64,000 bases of DNA from an uncultured Lachnospiraceae bacterium (GTDB taxonomy: Bacteria; Bacillota; Clostridia; Lachnospirales; Lachnospiraceae), in NCBI GenBank assembly GCA_947245585.1, contig CAMXPV010000007.1, positions 1 through 64,000 on the forward strand, given 5' to 3'. Shown in pieces: positions 1-8,016 of the stretch. The notes below the pieces were generated by a model. The model worked only from the letters and a program-made list of their open reading frames with translations. It ran no database searches and was not told where the DNA came from. Position 1 is the stretch's first letter. Each line of letters opens with the position of its first letter. Position numbers and translations under genes: made by a program.

Positions 1-40
1 AAAGTGCGTAAGTTTTTGTTACCGGTAACTTACACACTTT
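1..40 (-). terminator. Hairpin closing the immunity-like operon
   Basis: Bases 1-14 and 27-40 form an inverted repeat that pairs at 13 of 14 positions around a 12-base loop. The loop region contains a short palindrome (gttaccggtaac). It lies 3 bases past the stop of the gene at 44-538, so it fits an intrinsic terminator for that minus-strand operon. Any U-tract lies outside the window. Confidence 0.5.
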
Positions 41-43
41 ATA

Positions 44-538
44 TTACACTCCCTGCAAGTCTTCTTCATCAAGTTCCCCTACCATATAATCCTTATACAT
101 CTTTATATATTTTTCGAGCGCATATTTAAATCTAAGCTTATATAACAGAAGCCACGAATAATGGAAAATATCTTCATCATTCAAATTATTGTCAGTATAG
201 AAAAATATCAATTGTATGATTCTATCCTTCCATTTTTTCATATTCAAATGGTTTAATGCCAGTCCCGCCCATCCCACGCACTCTTCACGTCCCATAATTG
301 CGATCTGCACCAAATCCTCTATAACCAACTCAATTGCATCAGAAAAAATATACCCTTCTCCCATCATCTTTAGAACAGATATTTGTCCAAATAAATCTGT
401 CTCATTTAAAGCTCTGCTTAAATCCTGATACTTCTTTTCTTCATCTATATTGTTAAAACTTATTGATGCCTTTTCAAATTCTTCCCTTCTTTTTATCAAT
501 TGCAACCATTCATTTGAATAATCCGTTTCCATAACCAT
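44..538 (-). CDS. Immunity-like hypothetical protein (164 aa)
   Basis: I do not recognise a named family with certainty. The protein is 164 residues, acidic, mostly helical in appearance and lacks a signal peptide or membrane segment, so it should be cytoplasmic. Its composition (many E, D, K, I, Y and W residues) and its place as last gene of a three-gene AT-rich operon resemble immunity proteins of polymorphic toxin systems, which are often stacked in arrays. The ATG at 538 is followed by a second ATG two codons later, so the start is uncertain by two residues. It is 33 bases downstream of the next immunity-like gene and is followed by a strong hairpin. The immunity role is inferred from context only. 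Confidence 0.5.
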   Translation of the reverse strand: MVMETDYSNEWLQLIKRREEFEKASISFNNIDEEKKYQDLSRALNETDLFGQISVLKMMGEGYIFSDAIELVIEDLVQIAIMGREECVGWAGLALNHLNMKKWKDRIIQLIFFYTDNNLNDEDIFHYSWLLLYKLRFKYALEKYIKMYKDYMVGELDEEDLQGV

Positions 539-571
539 ATCCTATCCCTATTTTCAAAGTTTTGTTAAGTG

Positions 572-985
572 TCAAATATCATTGTATGGATTTTCTTTAA
601 GAATTTCTTCTATTTCTTTCTCTTTTCTTTTTTCAAAATCTTGTCCAAATAAAGAAAAAATTTCTTTTTCTTTTGCAAAAAGAGCTCGGCGAAAATCTTT
701 TCCCTTTTCTCTATTGCATAACGCAAAGTTCATTATCATATCAATGGAAATCGTTTCTACTGCGTGCCACAAAACTTCTCTTTTTTCATCCGTTACAATT
801 TCGCTCCTTATCTTCCCTTTTTCAATAAACATAATATGATATTTATTATTCTTATTAAATATATATGTTCCCTCTACGCTGTGATCTGTTCCTTCAGCAA
901 AAAACAAATTGCCATAAGCCATCCTTCCTAAACTCGTCTGAATTTCATGATATATGTAATTTCTTAATTCTTCTGTTGATAACAT
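572..985 (-). CDS. Immunity-like hypothetical protein (137 aa)
   Basis: A 137-residue cytoplasmic protein without signal or membrane segment. A central beta-rich part (about residues 30-70, including a YHIMFIEKGK-type strand) is followed by a lysine/glutamate-rich helical tail. The overall look resembles small immunity families of polymorphic toxin systems (the Imm59/Imm63 type comes to mind), but I cannot confirm this without a profile search. It sits between the EF-Tu-domain-like gene and another immunity-like gene in one minus-strand operon. The base composition is clearly more AT-rich than the division genes nearby, which suggests acquired DNA. Confidence 0.5.
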   Translation of the reverse strand: MLSTEELRNYIYHEIQTSLGRMAYGNLFFAEGTDHSVEGTYIFNKNNKYHIMFIEKGKIRSEIVTDEKREVLWHAVETISIDMIMNFALCNREKGKDFRRALFAKEKEIFSLFGQDFEKRKEKEIEEILKENPYNDI

Positions 986-1063
986 CTTACACCCGTTCTT
1001 TCATTTATAGCAGCACCTTTTCCAATATAAATTTTCATGCCAATCCCTATTTCAATAATATCT

Positions 1064-1807
1064 TCAGGCTGTCTCATCGTCTAAAATCTTTTTTATTTCA
1101 TTATCATTTGCAATAAATACCTTGCCCCATGTAATATCATCTGCATCAAATTCTACATCATCCTCGTACAAAAATTCATCATCATATTCATAGTTTACAT
1201 AAATCTGAACAGCCTTTTCATCAACTATTTCTCTTGTGAAATCTTTATTAAGTTTAACAGCCGCCGGATAATACTTCAAATCATACACTGTAATCATATT
1301 TCCGCAATTACAGCACTTTGCAAAAATACTTGGATGTGCATCCTTGTAAACTATAAATCTTTCACAATGACAAGTACACTTTACCTTATACACAAATGAA
1401 GTTTTACCTGCAAAATTTTTATGTAAGGATATATACAACGGATCGTCTTCATCTTTAAAACAATATTTCTTTATGTGATCAGGCGCACCCGGATTCTCCT
1501 TATCGTCTTTGCACAATATCGGATTATAGATATTTGTTATTACTGCATGTCCAACATTTCTCTGCCCCTCATACATCATAATTTTCTTTCCGACCCATAC
1601 ACATGCCGGATAAACCTCCGGAGAAATAAACGTAATCGTCCCTTTCAGTTCTCCGTCGGTATTTTTCCCCAGATTATAGTAGCTGTGAACCCCCGAAGTT
1701 AAATAGCCTTCACAAATCAAATGTGCAGGACGATACCCCTCGTACAAATGCTCTTTTCTATATCCAACAAATTTAAATATGGCTTCCACATCAGGTTTTA
1801 ATTGCAT
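1064..1807 (-). CDS. EF-Tu domain III-like protein with zinc ribbon
   Basis: The first ~95 residues of this 247-aa protein resemble the C-terminal beta-barrel of elongation factor Tu: a GYRPAHLI segment, a TSGVHSYYNL strand, a TITFISPEVYP strand, and a YEGQRNVGHAVITNIY segment matching the conserved 'REGGRTVGAGVVTKI' end of EF-Tu. No GTPase domain is present. About residues 143-175 carry a CxC...CxxC zinc-ribbon pattern, and the last 40 residues are very acidic. The start is supported by an AAGGAG site 8 bases upstream. It heads an operon with two immunity-like genes. Related stand-alone EF-Tu barrels occur in Firmicutes, but their function is not established to my knowledge. Decoy or immunity against EF-Tu-targeting toxins is an inference. 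Confidence 0.6.
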   Translation of the reverse strand: MQLKPDVEAIFKFVGYRKEHLYEGYRPAHLICEGYLTSGVHSYYNLGKNTDGELKGTITFISPEVYPACVWVGKKIMMYEGQRNVGHAVITNIYNPILCKDDKENPGAPDHIKKYCFKDEDDPLYISLHKNFAGKTSFVYKVKCTCHCERFIVYKDAHPSIFAKCCNCGNMITVYDLKYYPAAVKLNKDFTREIVDEKAVQIYVNYEYDDEFLYEDDVEFDADDITWGKVFIANDNEIKKILDDETA

Positions 1808-1810
1808 CTA

Positions 1811-1933
1811 TCACAGCTCCTTATCCTGTCCTCTTATTACAAAACCATATTTCAGGAAATTTATGATTAAGTTTTCATCCACCACATATTCAAGATAAAA
1901 GGGATAGAAGAATCCCAATTCCTCTATCCCCAC
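1811..1933 (-). pseudogene. 40-codon ORF, possible tail of a lost gene
   Basis: Reading back from a TGA just before the EF-Tu-like gene, an open frame of 40 codons (from a GTG at 1933) gives a plausible protein ending: FFYPFYLEYVVDENL, then an INFLKYGFVIRGQDKEL end. Its stop overlaps the ribosome-binding region of the gene at 1064-1807 (TGA TAG ATG), as between operon neighbours. There is no good start or ribosome-binding site, and the 5' part overlaps the hairpin after the response-regulator gene. It may be the 3' relic of a gene removed by recombination. Confidence 0.35.
1897..1930 (-). terminator. Intrinsic terminator after the response-regulator gene
   Basis: Bases 1901-1908 (gggataga) and 1923-1930 (tctatccc) pair perfectly and the inner bases extend the stem. 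On the minus strand the stem is followed by TTTT (1897-1900). It lies 26 bases after the stop of the gene at 1956-3950. Confidence 0.55.
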
Positions 1934-1955
1934 ACCATCTTTTCTATATCATCCT

Positions 1956-3950
1956 TCATCCAAACTTCGCAATATCGTAAGTCAGCGTGATATCCTTCTC
2001 TCCATAAAGCTTAAAATAATTCTGTACGATACGGTCGGTCACCACGCGCACATTTTCCCGCTCCGTGCCGAGGAGTACCACCAAGAACTGGGAGCTGCTG
2101 TATCTGGCTCCCACGTCCACGCCGCGCAGGGACTTACAGATCGCCTGCTCCATGCACTGCATGGCCGTTTCCATCCGCTCCAACTTGACCTCGCTGCCAT
2201 TTGAGGAAAAGAGAGTAAACAACAGAAGCTGTGTCTCTTTCTTGCTTCGCTCCGACATATGCCGCACAAAATCATAGACATGATTGAATTCGTCGTAGTC
2301 CACCTGAAATACGCCCTGATAACTCTCCCTGTTTTTGATGGCATCCATAATCTTATCCAAATCGCCCTGGGACTGTTCCGGTGTCCGCAAAATACCCGAT
2401 TTCTGATAAAATCCATAGTGCAGTCCGTGATTCTGCTTCACCAAATACAGCGCCTTATCAGCCCGCCTGTAAAGCTCCTCAAACTCTCTTCCGTCCGTGC
2501 CGGAAATGCTGATACCCACCGAGAGCTCCGCATCCCTGAGCACTTCCACCTCCTCCTGCTTTTTACGGAAAGCATCCAAAAGTTCTTTCACCTTGGCCTT
2601 GACTATCTCCTCATCCATCACCCCGTCGAGGTAGTATAAGAACTCGTCTCCACCTGTTCTGCAAACCAGATTATTGCCACAGACTTCCCGCAGTACATCC
2701 GCCGTCATCTTTAAAGCAACGTCTCCCATCAGGTGTCCGTACTCATCATTAATTTTTCTAAAATGATCCATGTCAATGAGCATCAGGCTGCCGCCATCCG
2801 CCCGCAGGCTCAAAGCAATATCATGTTCACCCTTCTGCTTGCTCAAAAGACCCGTCAAATAATCCACCGGTGAATCCAAAACATTCTCAAAAGACATGGA
2901 CTCTCCAAGAATCTTGCCGCTGCCAAAAATCGGGGTCGCCATATCCTCCTCCGGCATCCACATCTTTGCCAGTGCGCCCTCTTTGATCAGATCCACAAAT
3001 ATATCTACAAGGTCAGGGTCCCACTGGCTTCCCTTTCCCTTCTCCAACTCCTGCATGACAATATCGTCACTCAGTCTTTTACGATAAACACGGTTGCTAG
3101 TCATGGCATCATAGGAATCCACCAGACCGATCACCCTGGCCACCAGAGGAATGGACTCTCCCTTGAGTCCCTCCGGATATCCCTTTCCGTCATAACGTTC
3201 ATGATGGTACTTCGCACCTACACTGATATTGGGAAACATTCTGAAATCGTTTAATATTTCAGCTCCCATCAACGTATGTCCCTTAATCAGACGAAATTCC
3301 ACATCCGTCAGCTTAAAAGGCTTGTTGAGCACAGCGTCAGGAACGCCGATCTTTCCCACATCATGAAGCATCGCCACATAATAGATGTTCTGAATTTCTT
3401 CCTCAGACCACCCCAGACGCTGTGCCAAGAGTTCAGAGTACGCTGCCACCCGCATGGAGTGTCCTTTTGTGTAGTCATCTTTCGCATCCACCGTGTTGGC
3501 AACCGTCATGATCGCCTGGATGGTAACACGCTCCATCTCCTTCGTCTTTTCGTCCAACCTCCGCTGTAGATCCTTACGATAGCCGTCCAGTTCTATCGTG
3601 CTTCTCGTGCGGCTTAAAAGAATATTAGGCTCAAAGGGTTTTGAAATATAGTCGTTTGCTCCCACCCGAAAACACTCAATCTCCGTCTCGGCGCTTCGGT
3701 CTGCCGTCAAAAAGATAACCGGTATCTTGCCCAGACGCGCATCCTTCTGCAGAGTCTCCATTACCTCAAAACCGCCGATCTCCGGCATATTGATATCCAA
3801 AAGAATCAGGTCCGGCGTGTGCCGTTCAAGATACTTATAAGCCTGTTTGGCGGAATTTACGGCCACCACCTTATATTCCCCGTCCAACAGCTTCTGCGCC
3901 GTCGCCAACGTCAGCCTGTCATCATCGACAATCAAAATTATCTTTTTCAT
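1956..3950 (-). CDS. Response regulator with REC, HD-GYP and GGDEF domains
   Basis: A 664-aa soluble signalling protein. Residues 3-120 are a receiver domain with the DDD acidic pocket (9-11), phosphoacceptor Asp52 and a conserved SKP lysine. Residues ~145-330 are an HD-GYP phosphodiesterase domain with LHDVGKIG and HHERYDGKGYP, so its metal and GYP motifs are intact. Residues ~370-530 are a GGDEF diguanylate-cyclase domain with intact GGDEF and no obvious RxxD inhibitory site just before it. The final ~125 residues match nothing I can name. Both cyclic-di-GMP synthesis and breakdown could therefore reside in one protein. No sensor kinase is adjacent. It has its own promoter (3992-4020) and a GGGGG-type ribosome-binding site. 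Confidence 0.85.
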   Translation of the reverse strand: MKKIILIVDDDRLTLATAQKLLDGEYKVVAVNSAKQAYKYLERHTPDLILLDINMPEIGGFEVMETLQKDARLGKIPVIFLTADRSAETEIECFRVGANDYISKPFEPNILLSRTRSTIELDGYRKDLQRRLDEKTKEMERVTIQAIMTVANTVDAKDDYTKGHSMRVAAYSELLAQRLGWSEEEIQNIYYVAMLHDVGKIGVPDAVLNKPFKLTDVEFRLIKGHTLMGAEILNDFRMFPNISVGAKYHHERYDGKGYPEGLKGESIPLVARVIGLVDSYDAMTSNRVYRKRLSDDIVMQELEKGKGSQWDPDLVDIFVDLIKEGALAKMWMPEEDMATPIFGSGKILGESMSFENVLDSPVDYLTGLLSKQKGEHDIALSLRADGGSLMLIDMDHFRKINDEYGHLMGDVALKMTADVLREVCGNNLVCRTGGDEFLYYLDGVMDEEIVKAKVKELLDAFRKKQEEVEVLRDAELSVGISISGTDGREFEELYRRADKALYLVKQNHGLHYGFYQKSGILRTPEQSQGDLDKIMDAIKNRESYQGVFQVDYDEFNHVYDFVRHMSERSKKETQLLLFTLFSSNGSEVKLERMETAMQCMEQAICKSLRGVDVGARYSSSQFLVVLLGTERENVRVVTDRIVQNYFKLYGEKDITLTYDIAKFG

Positions 3951-3991
3951 TTGTCCCCCAAATTAATTATGTACATATGACTCCTTTTTTT

Positions 3992-4020
3992 ATTATACCC
4001 GCTGTGAAGCCAAAAAGCAA
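3992..4020 (-). promoter_or_regulatory. Sigma-A-type promoter for the response-regulator gene
   Basis: On the minus strand, TTGCTT (4015-4020) and TATAAT (3992-3997) are separated by 17 bases. The start codon at 3950 lies about 40 bases downstream. The perfect -10 box and ideal spacing make this a convincing vegetative promoter. Confidence 0.65.
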
Positions 4021-4042
4021 ACACATATCCGCTCAATTATTC

Positions 4043-4084
4043 GGGATTGCCGGATCAGCTATCTGGGATTGCTGGTCAGCTATC
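4043..4084. repeat. Tandem ~20-base duplication at the end of sigE
   Basis: gggattgccggatcagctat (4043-4062) is followed by a near copy, gggattgctggtcagctatc (4065-4084). They differ by one substitution and one indel. The second copy contains the sigE stop codon. On the minus strand each unit can form a small hairpin (GGGAT...ATCCC), so the pair may act as a weak terminator. Confidence 0.6.
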
Positions 4085-4816
4085 CCGGCTCATTTCCTTC
4101 TTTAAGCGCCGCATAATCTTTTTTTCCAGTCTGGAAATATAAGATTGCGAAATTCCCAACAGTTCCGCCACCTCCTTCTGTGTTAATTCCTTCCCATCCG
4201 CGTTTCCGATCCCGAAACGCAGGCGTATGATCGTCTGTTCCCGCTCGGAAAGCTTGGCGATCGCCTTAATTAACAGTTTTCTCTCCACTTCGTTTTCCAG
4301 ATTCTTATAAATCACATCCTCGTCCGTTCCCAAAATATCGGAAAGCAGAAGTTCATTTCCATCCCAGTCCACGTTCAGGGGTTCGTCTATGGAAACCTCC
4401 ATCCGATGCTTGTTGTTTCTTCTCAGGTACATCAATATCTCGTTCTCAATACAGCGTGAGGCATAGGTCGCCAGTTTAATATTTTTTCCGGGGTTAAACG
4501 TATTGATGGATTTGATCAGTCCGATCGTCCCAATGGAAATCAGATCCTCCACGCCCACACCCGTATTGTCAAACTTCTTTGCAATATAAACGACCAGTCT
4601 TAAGTTATGTTCTATCAGAATCGATTTCGCCTCGTCCTCATATTCCGTTCCGAGATCACCGATGATCTCATTCTCCCTGTCGCTCTCGAGAGGCGGCGGC
4701 AGTACCTCTGCCCCTCCTATGTAATGGATATCTCCCTGACTGTTCATCAGGAATTTCGGATTCTTCTGCACCATCTTGAACTGAATCTTACCGGGAATTG
4801 CCACTTTTAAAACCAT
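4076..4816 (-). CDS. sigE: Sporulation sigma factor SigE precursor
   Basis: A 246-aa sigma-70-family factor. It has an N-terminal leader of ~45 residues, region 2 ([12 protein letters not shown], then [17 protein letters not shown] and the -10-reading [19 protein letters not shown]), and region 4 with a C-terminal helix-turn-helix ([21 protein letters not shown]). The leader and the gene's position directly after spoIIGA identify mother-cell SigE, made as an inactive pro-protein and cleaved by SpoIIGA at the forespore septum. ATG at 4816 has an AGGAGG site 8 bases upstream. The gap to spoIIGA is 11 bases, indicating one operon. The sigG gene that often follows is absent here and is replaced by a response regulator. 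Confidence 0.93.
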   Translation of the reverse strand: MVLKVAIPGKIQFKMVQKNPKFLMNSQGDIHYIGGAEVLPPPLESDRENEIIGDLGTEYEDEAKSILIEHNLRLVVYIAKKFDNTGVGVEDLISIGTIGLIKSINTFNPGKNIKLATYASRCIENEILMYLRRNNKHRMEVSIDEPLNVDWDGNELLLSDILGTDEDVIYKNLENEVERKLLIKAIAKLSEREQTIIRLRFGIGNADGKELTQKEVAELLGISQSYISRLEKKIMRRLKKEMSRDS

Positions 4817-4827
4817 CTTTTTTCCTC

Positions 4828-5640
4828 CTAGTTTTCTAATAGCCCGGGGTGTAATATCATCTGATACTCTCCTCTCTCCGATATCCCTGTATCACAAACC
4901 GCAACTATGACATGTTCTCTCTTCAGCCGGTATCCCGCCTCCTCTATCACCATCTCCGGCAGCTCATAGGCATAAAGAATGCCCCTTCGCTTTCCCACAC
5001 TTCTGTAGGGAATCGCATGAAACTTTTCCTGAGACAGGCAGGATGCCATACAGGCAGCTGTTTTCCTGCTTATGATGCTCACCGGTGCGCCGCTTATGGG
5101 ATCTGTCAGATGGTTTCCCGTATCCACAAGCGCCCTGATTCGGACGTTCTGTCCAAGAGCCGGCACATAGAAGCACACCGTCCGCAGACTTTCCTCTCTC
5201 TTTCTCATAAATCCCAAAAGCAAAACTCTCAGAATCAGATAGGACAACGCCCCCACCGCCATGGATAGAAACAGACCTCCGCGCCTCTTCATAACAAATC
5301 TCAGGCGGTTCAGAATCCATATCATGACACCCCCTAAAAAAAAGCCGGCCGCCGCCATAACGCAAGACGCCTTAAAGAGATTTCTCACACCGTGTATTCT
5401 GTAGGTGAGACACATCATACACATACTGACAGGCACTGCGCCGAGTAAAAGCCTGACTCCCATCGCAAACACCGGAATCATCAAGCTCAGGCAGTTCATC
5501 CCTGCTCCCACCGCTGCTCCCAACCAGATTCTGCGGCGCGTGGCAGTACGCCTCATAATTTGTCCGGCTAAAGACAGCAGATACAGATTGGTCAAAAGCT
5601 GAAGGATGAAAACACTGTCAATATATAGTTTGTAATACAC
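4828..5640 (-). CDS. spoIIGA: Sigma-E processing peptidase SpoIIGA
   Basis: A 270-aa protein with about five hydrophobic segments in the first ~150 residues and a C-terminal aspartic-protease-like domain. The catalytic motif is [12 protein letters not shown] (D in DTGN), with [17 protein letters not shown] beyond it. It sits in the sporulation septum membrane and cleaves the SigE pro-sequence after a signal from the forespore (SpoIIR). The start is a GTG at 5640 preceded by GGAGG at a 6-base spacing. It is the first gene of the spoIIGA-sigE operon and is separated from ftsZ by the ftsZ terminator and its own promoter. Confidence 0.9.
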   Translation of the reverse strand: MYYKLYIDSVFILQLLTNLYLLSLAGQIMRRTATRRRIWLGAAVGAGMNCLSLMIPVFAMGVRLLLGAVPVSMCMMCLTYRIHGVRNLFKASCVMAAAGFFLGGVMIWILNRLRFVMKRRGGLFLSMAVGALSYLILRVLLLGFMRKREESLRTVCFYVPALGQNVRIRALVDTGNHLTDPISGAPVSIISRKTAACMASCLSQEKFHAIPYRSVGKRRGILYAYELPEMVIEEAGYRLKREHVIVAVCDTGISERGEYQMILHPGLLEN

Positions 5641-5664
5641 TTTCCACCTCCGTATTTCCTATTC

Positions 5665-5697
5665 ATTATAGAAAATAGCGGTTGCATATTCTGTCAT
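5665..5697 (-). promoter_or_regulatory. Candidate long-spacer spoIIG promoter
   Basis: On the minus strand a perfect TATAAT (5665-5670) has no good -35 at 17 bases, but ATGACA (5692-5697, 5 of 6 to consensus) lies 21 bases upstream. The B. subtilis spoIIG promoter likewise has an over-long (22-base) spacer and depends on Spo0A. A weak 0A-box-like sequence overlaps this -35. Regulation by Spo0A is inferred. Confidence 0.45.
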
Positions 5698-5740
5698 AAT
5701 CAGGGAGCATTTCCCTTATTTTTCCAGACACATAACAACA

Positions 5741-5772
5741 AAAATCGAGCAGGGAGGATGTTCTCCCTGCTC
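5741..5772 (-). terminator. Intrinsic terminator of the ftsZ transcript
   Basis: gagcagggag (5747-5756) pairs perfectly with ctccctgctc (5763-5772) around a 6-base loop. On the minus strand the stem is followed by GATTTTTG. It starts 18 bases after the ftsZ stop codon and insulates ftsZ from spoIIGA. Confidence 0.85.
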
Positions 5773-5790
5773 GCTGTGTCATAATCTGTT

Positions 5791-7002
5791 TTATTTTCTC
5801 AAAAAACTGGGAATATCCAACGATTTTTCCTCAACAGAGCTCTTGATATCGTTGGTCTTCTGAATGCCGATCTGCTTGAGCTGCGTCTGTGCCTTAGCCT
5901 GTCCTCCCTGCGCGGAAACCGGCTGCTTCAATCCCATATTTGCCGCCGCGAAAGCGCTTAAGCCTGCGCCGGTTCCGACAGTGCTCTTCCCCTGCAGGGA
6001 AGTGGGGGTTATGTATCCGCTCTTGAATCCCAGACCGCTCTGTCTTGCCGCCTTCTCCTCAATACCTGTAGCAATAATAGTCACATTACAGGTATCTGTC
6101 ATACTGGAATCATACATCGCACCAAAGATGATGTTTACCTCATCGCCCGTAAGATTTCTCACATAATCGGAAGCATCGGACGCATCCGCCAGTGAGATAT
6201 CGCCTGAAACATTGATAATCACATGGGTCGCGCCGGTAATCGTCGTCTCCAAAAGCGGGCTCTCCACCGCCATCTTAGCCGCCTCGGAGGCCTTGTCATC
6301 CCCCTTGCCTGTGCCGATTCCGATATGCGCGATCCCCTTGTCCTTCATAACCGTCTGCACATCTGCAAAGTCCAGATTGATGATCGCCGGCATATTAATC
6401 AGATCCGTAATGCCCTGCACTGCCTGCTGCAACACCTCGTCCGCCTTCTTCAATGCCTCCGGCATGGTAGTCCGCCTGTCCACGATTTCCAAAAGCTTAT
6501 CGTTGGGAATCACAATCAGCGTGTCCACATTATCCTTAATCTTCTCAATACCGGCAAGCGCATTGGTCATGCGCGTCTTCGCCTCAAACCGAAACGGCTT
6601 CGTCACCACGCCGACAGTCAAAATTCCCATATCTTTCGCAAGCTTGGCCACCACGGGAGCAGCTCCTGTCCCGGTGCCGCCCCCCATACCGCAGGTGACA
6701 AACACCATATCTGCGCCCTTTAATGCCTGCGCCACTTCCTCAGAGCTCTCCTCGGCTGCCTTCTCGCCGATCTCCGGCTTCGCGCCTGCGCCCAAGCCCT
6801 TGGTCAGTTTCTCTCCGATCTGCAGCAGTCTGGTCGCCCTGCAGAGCTGCAGCGCCTGTTTATCCGTATTGATCCCGATAAACTCCACACCGTCAATCTC
6901 TTCATCTATCATTCTATTTACAGCGTTATTACCCGCGCCACCAACGCCGACCACTATGATCTTTGCCGCGGACTCCGCTTCGTTCGACTTAATCTCTAGC
7001 AA
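5791..7002 (-). CDS. ftsZ: Cell division GTPase FtsZ
   Basis: A 403-aa tubulin-like GTPase that forms the cytokinetic Z ring. The nucleotide-binding signature GGGTGTG is intact ([16 protein letters not shown], near residue 108), as are the [13 protein letters not shown] loop and the T7 loop with [12 protein letters not shown] variable linker from ~320 ends in the conserved C-terminal peptide LDIPSFLRK, which binds FtsA/SepF-type partners. The start is a TTG at 7002 with AGGAGG 7 bases upstream. Its own promoter (7053-7081) and terminator indicate expression apart from the upstream murein genes, and it lies 134 bases downstream of ftsQ. No ftsA is present between them. Confidence 0.97.
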   Translation of the reverse strand: MLEIKSNEAESAAKIIVVGVGGAGNNAVNRMIDEEIDGVEFIGINTDKQALQLCRATRLLQIGEKLTKGLGAGAKPEIGEKAAEESSEEVAQALKGADMVFVTCGMGGGTGTGAAPVVAKLAKDMGILTVGVVTKPFRFEAKTRMTNALAGIEKIKDNVDTLIVIPNDKLLEIVDRRTTMPEALKKADEVLQQAVQGITDLINMPAIINLDFADVQTVMKDKGIAHIGIGTGKGDDKASEAAKMAVESPLLETTITGATHVIINVSGDISLADASDASDYVRNLTGDEVNIIFGAMYDSSMTDTCNVTIIATGIEEKAARQSGLGFKSGYITPTSLQGKSTVGTGAGLSAFAAANMGLKQPVSAQGGQAKAQTQLKQIGIQKTNDIKSSVEEKSLDIPSFLRK

Positions 7003-7052
7003 GGTGATTCCTCCTTCTACTCCCTCATACTCCGAATAAACTCATATAGCTT

Positions 7053-7081
7053 ATCATATAATTATTTTCCGAACTTAGCAA
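7053..7081 (-). promoter_or_regulatory. Sigma-A-type promoter for ftsZ
   Basis: TTGCTA (7076-7081) and TATGAT (7053-7058) on the minus strand are separated by 17 bases, about 50 bases upstream of the ftsZ TTG start. Surrounding DNA is AT-rich. Confidence 0.65.
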
Positions 7082-7136
7082 GCCATTTTTTTGTTTTTAT
7101 CTCTTTTTATCCCAATTCTCTCAAACACCGGTCCGT

Positions 7137-7997
7137 CTAATCTTTCTCAAAACTGTAGCTTTTCGTGTCTTCACTGTATTCTCTCATATCCAAAGTACCA
7201 CTTTTTCCCAACAAACTTGGCAAAATATTTTGCAGCACCATAATCTTTTCATCAATATCCACATTGTCCCCCAACACAACTTTCGCATCTCCAAAATATA
7301 ATGTCACCTGATAAGCGCTGTCAAAATAAATCCGGTCCGCCGAAAGCGAATACTTGGCAAGCTGCTGTGTAATATTCAAAATCTCGTCAAACAGTTCCGG
7401 CTTGTCCACCGGCAGGGGCTCATGCAGGATCACATGGTCAAACGTAAGGCCTGTCACCTGCGGGATACCGGCGGTCTCCTCCTCCGAAGTCTCCACCACA
7501 ATACCGTCTTTATCAAAATAAATATATCTTCCCAAATATCTGACATATCCGGCCAACGCCTTCTCATACACGGTGATGCGGATCGTGTCCTTCGCCTCGA
7601 TCGATACGTCCATCATCTCGATAAAAGGAACCCCTTCTATTCCCTTGTCCCGGTATTTCAGGGACAAAAACAGGGAATTATCCCCGAATCCGTCCCCCAT
7701 AACCATATCCATGATCTCCTCATTTGTATAGTGTACGCTGCCGTCCACATACACCGTCGTCACCTTATAGTTGTTGATAATATATAAACCGCCGCCAATC
7801 AGGAGGAAAAGGAGAGACAAAAAAACCGCAAGCAGGATGCCCGCCCGCTTGGTTTTGCCAAAACGGAGCTTTTCCGGTTTTGGCTCCCTTTTCTTTCCGC
7901 TTCTCTTTTTCTTTTCCCGCCCGGTTTCCCCATTCTTTACAAGCCGCAGATTCGGGTTTCTCTTCTTTCCCTTTTTAACGGTTTTTTTGCTTCCCAT
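7137..7997 (-). CDS. ftsQ: Cell division protein FtsQ/DivIB
   Basis: A bitopic division protein of 286 aa. A strongly basic cytoplasmic tail (about 55 residues, rich in K and R) precedes a single membrane helix (LLAVFLSLLFLLIGGGLYII). The extracellular part starts with a POTRA-like domain (VTTVYVDGSVHYTNEEIMDMV) and continues with an FtsQ/DivIB beta domain. It forms a subcomplex with FtsL and DivIC at the septum. I chose ATG at 7997, which has a GAGG-type site; a TTG two codons upstream is an alternative. It lies between murA and ftsZ, as in other Firmicutes. Confidence 0.85.
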   Translation of the reverse strand: MGSKKTVKKGKKRNPNLRLVKNGETGREKKKRSGKKREPKPEKLRFGKTKRAGILLAVFLSLLFLLIGGGLYIINNYKVTTVYVDGSVHYTNEEIMDMVMGDGFGDNSLFLSLKYRDKGIEGVPFIEMMDVSIEAKDTIRITVYEKALAGYVRYLGRYIYFDKDGIVVETSEEETAGIPQVTGLTFDHVILHEPLPVDKPELFDEILNITQQLAKYSLSADRIYFDSAYQVTLYFGDAKVVLGDNVDIDEKIMVLQNILPSLLGKSGTLDMREYSEDTKSYSFEKD

Positions 7998-8016
7998 CCG
8001 CAAACCTCATCCTCTT

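Noticed and set aside
6212-7039. 275-codon + strand frame opposite ftsZ
   Set aside because: This is the usual S/T/P-rich antisense shadow of ftsZ, with no supporting start signals.
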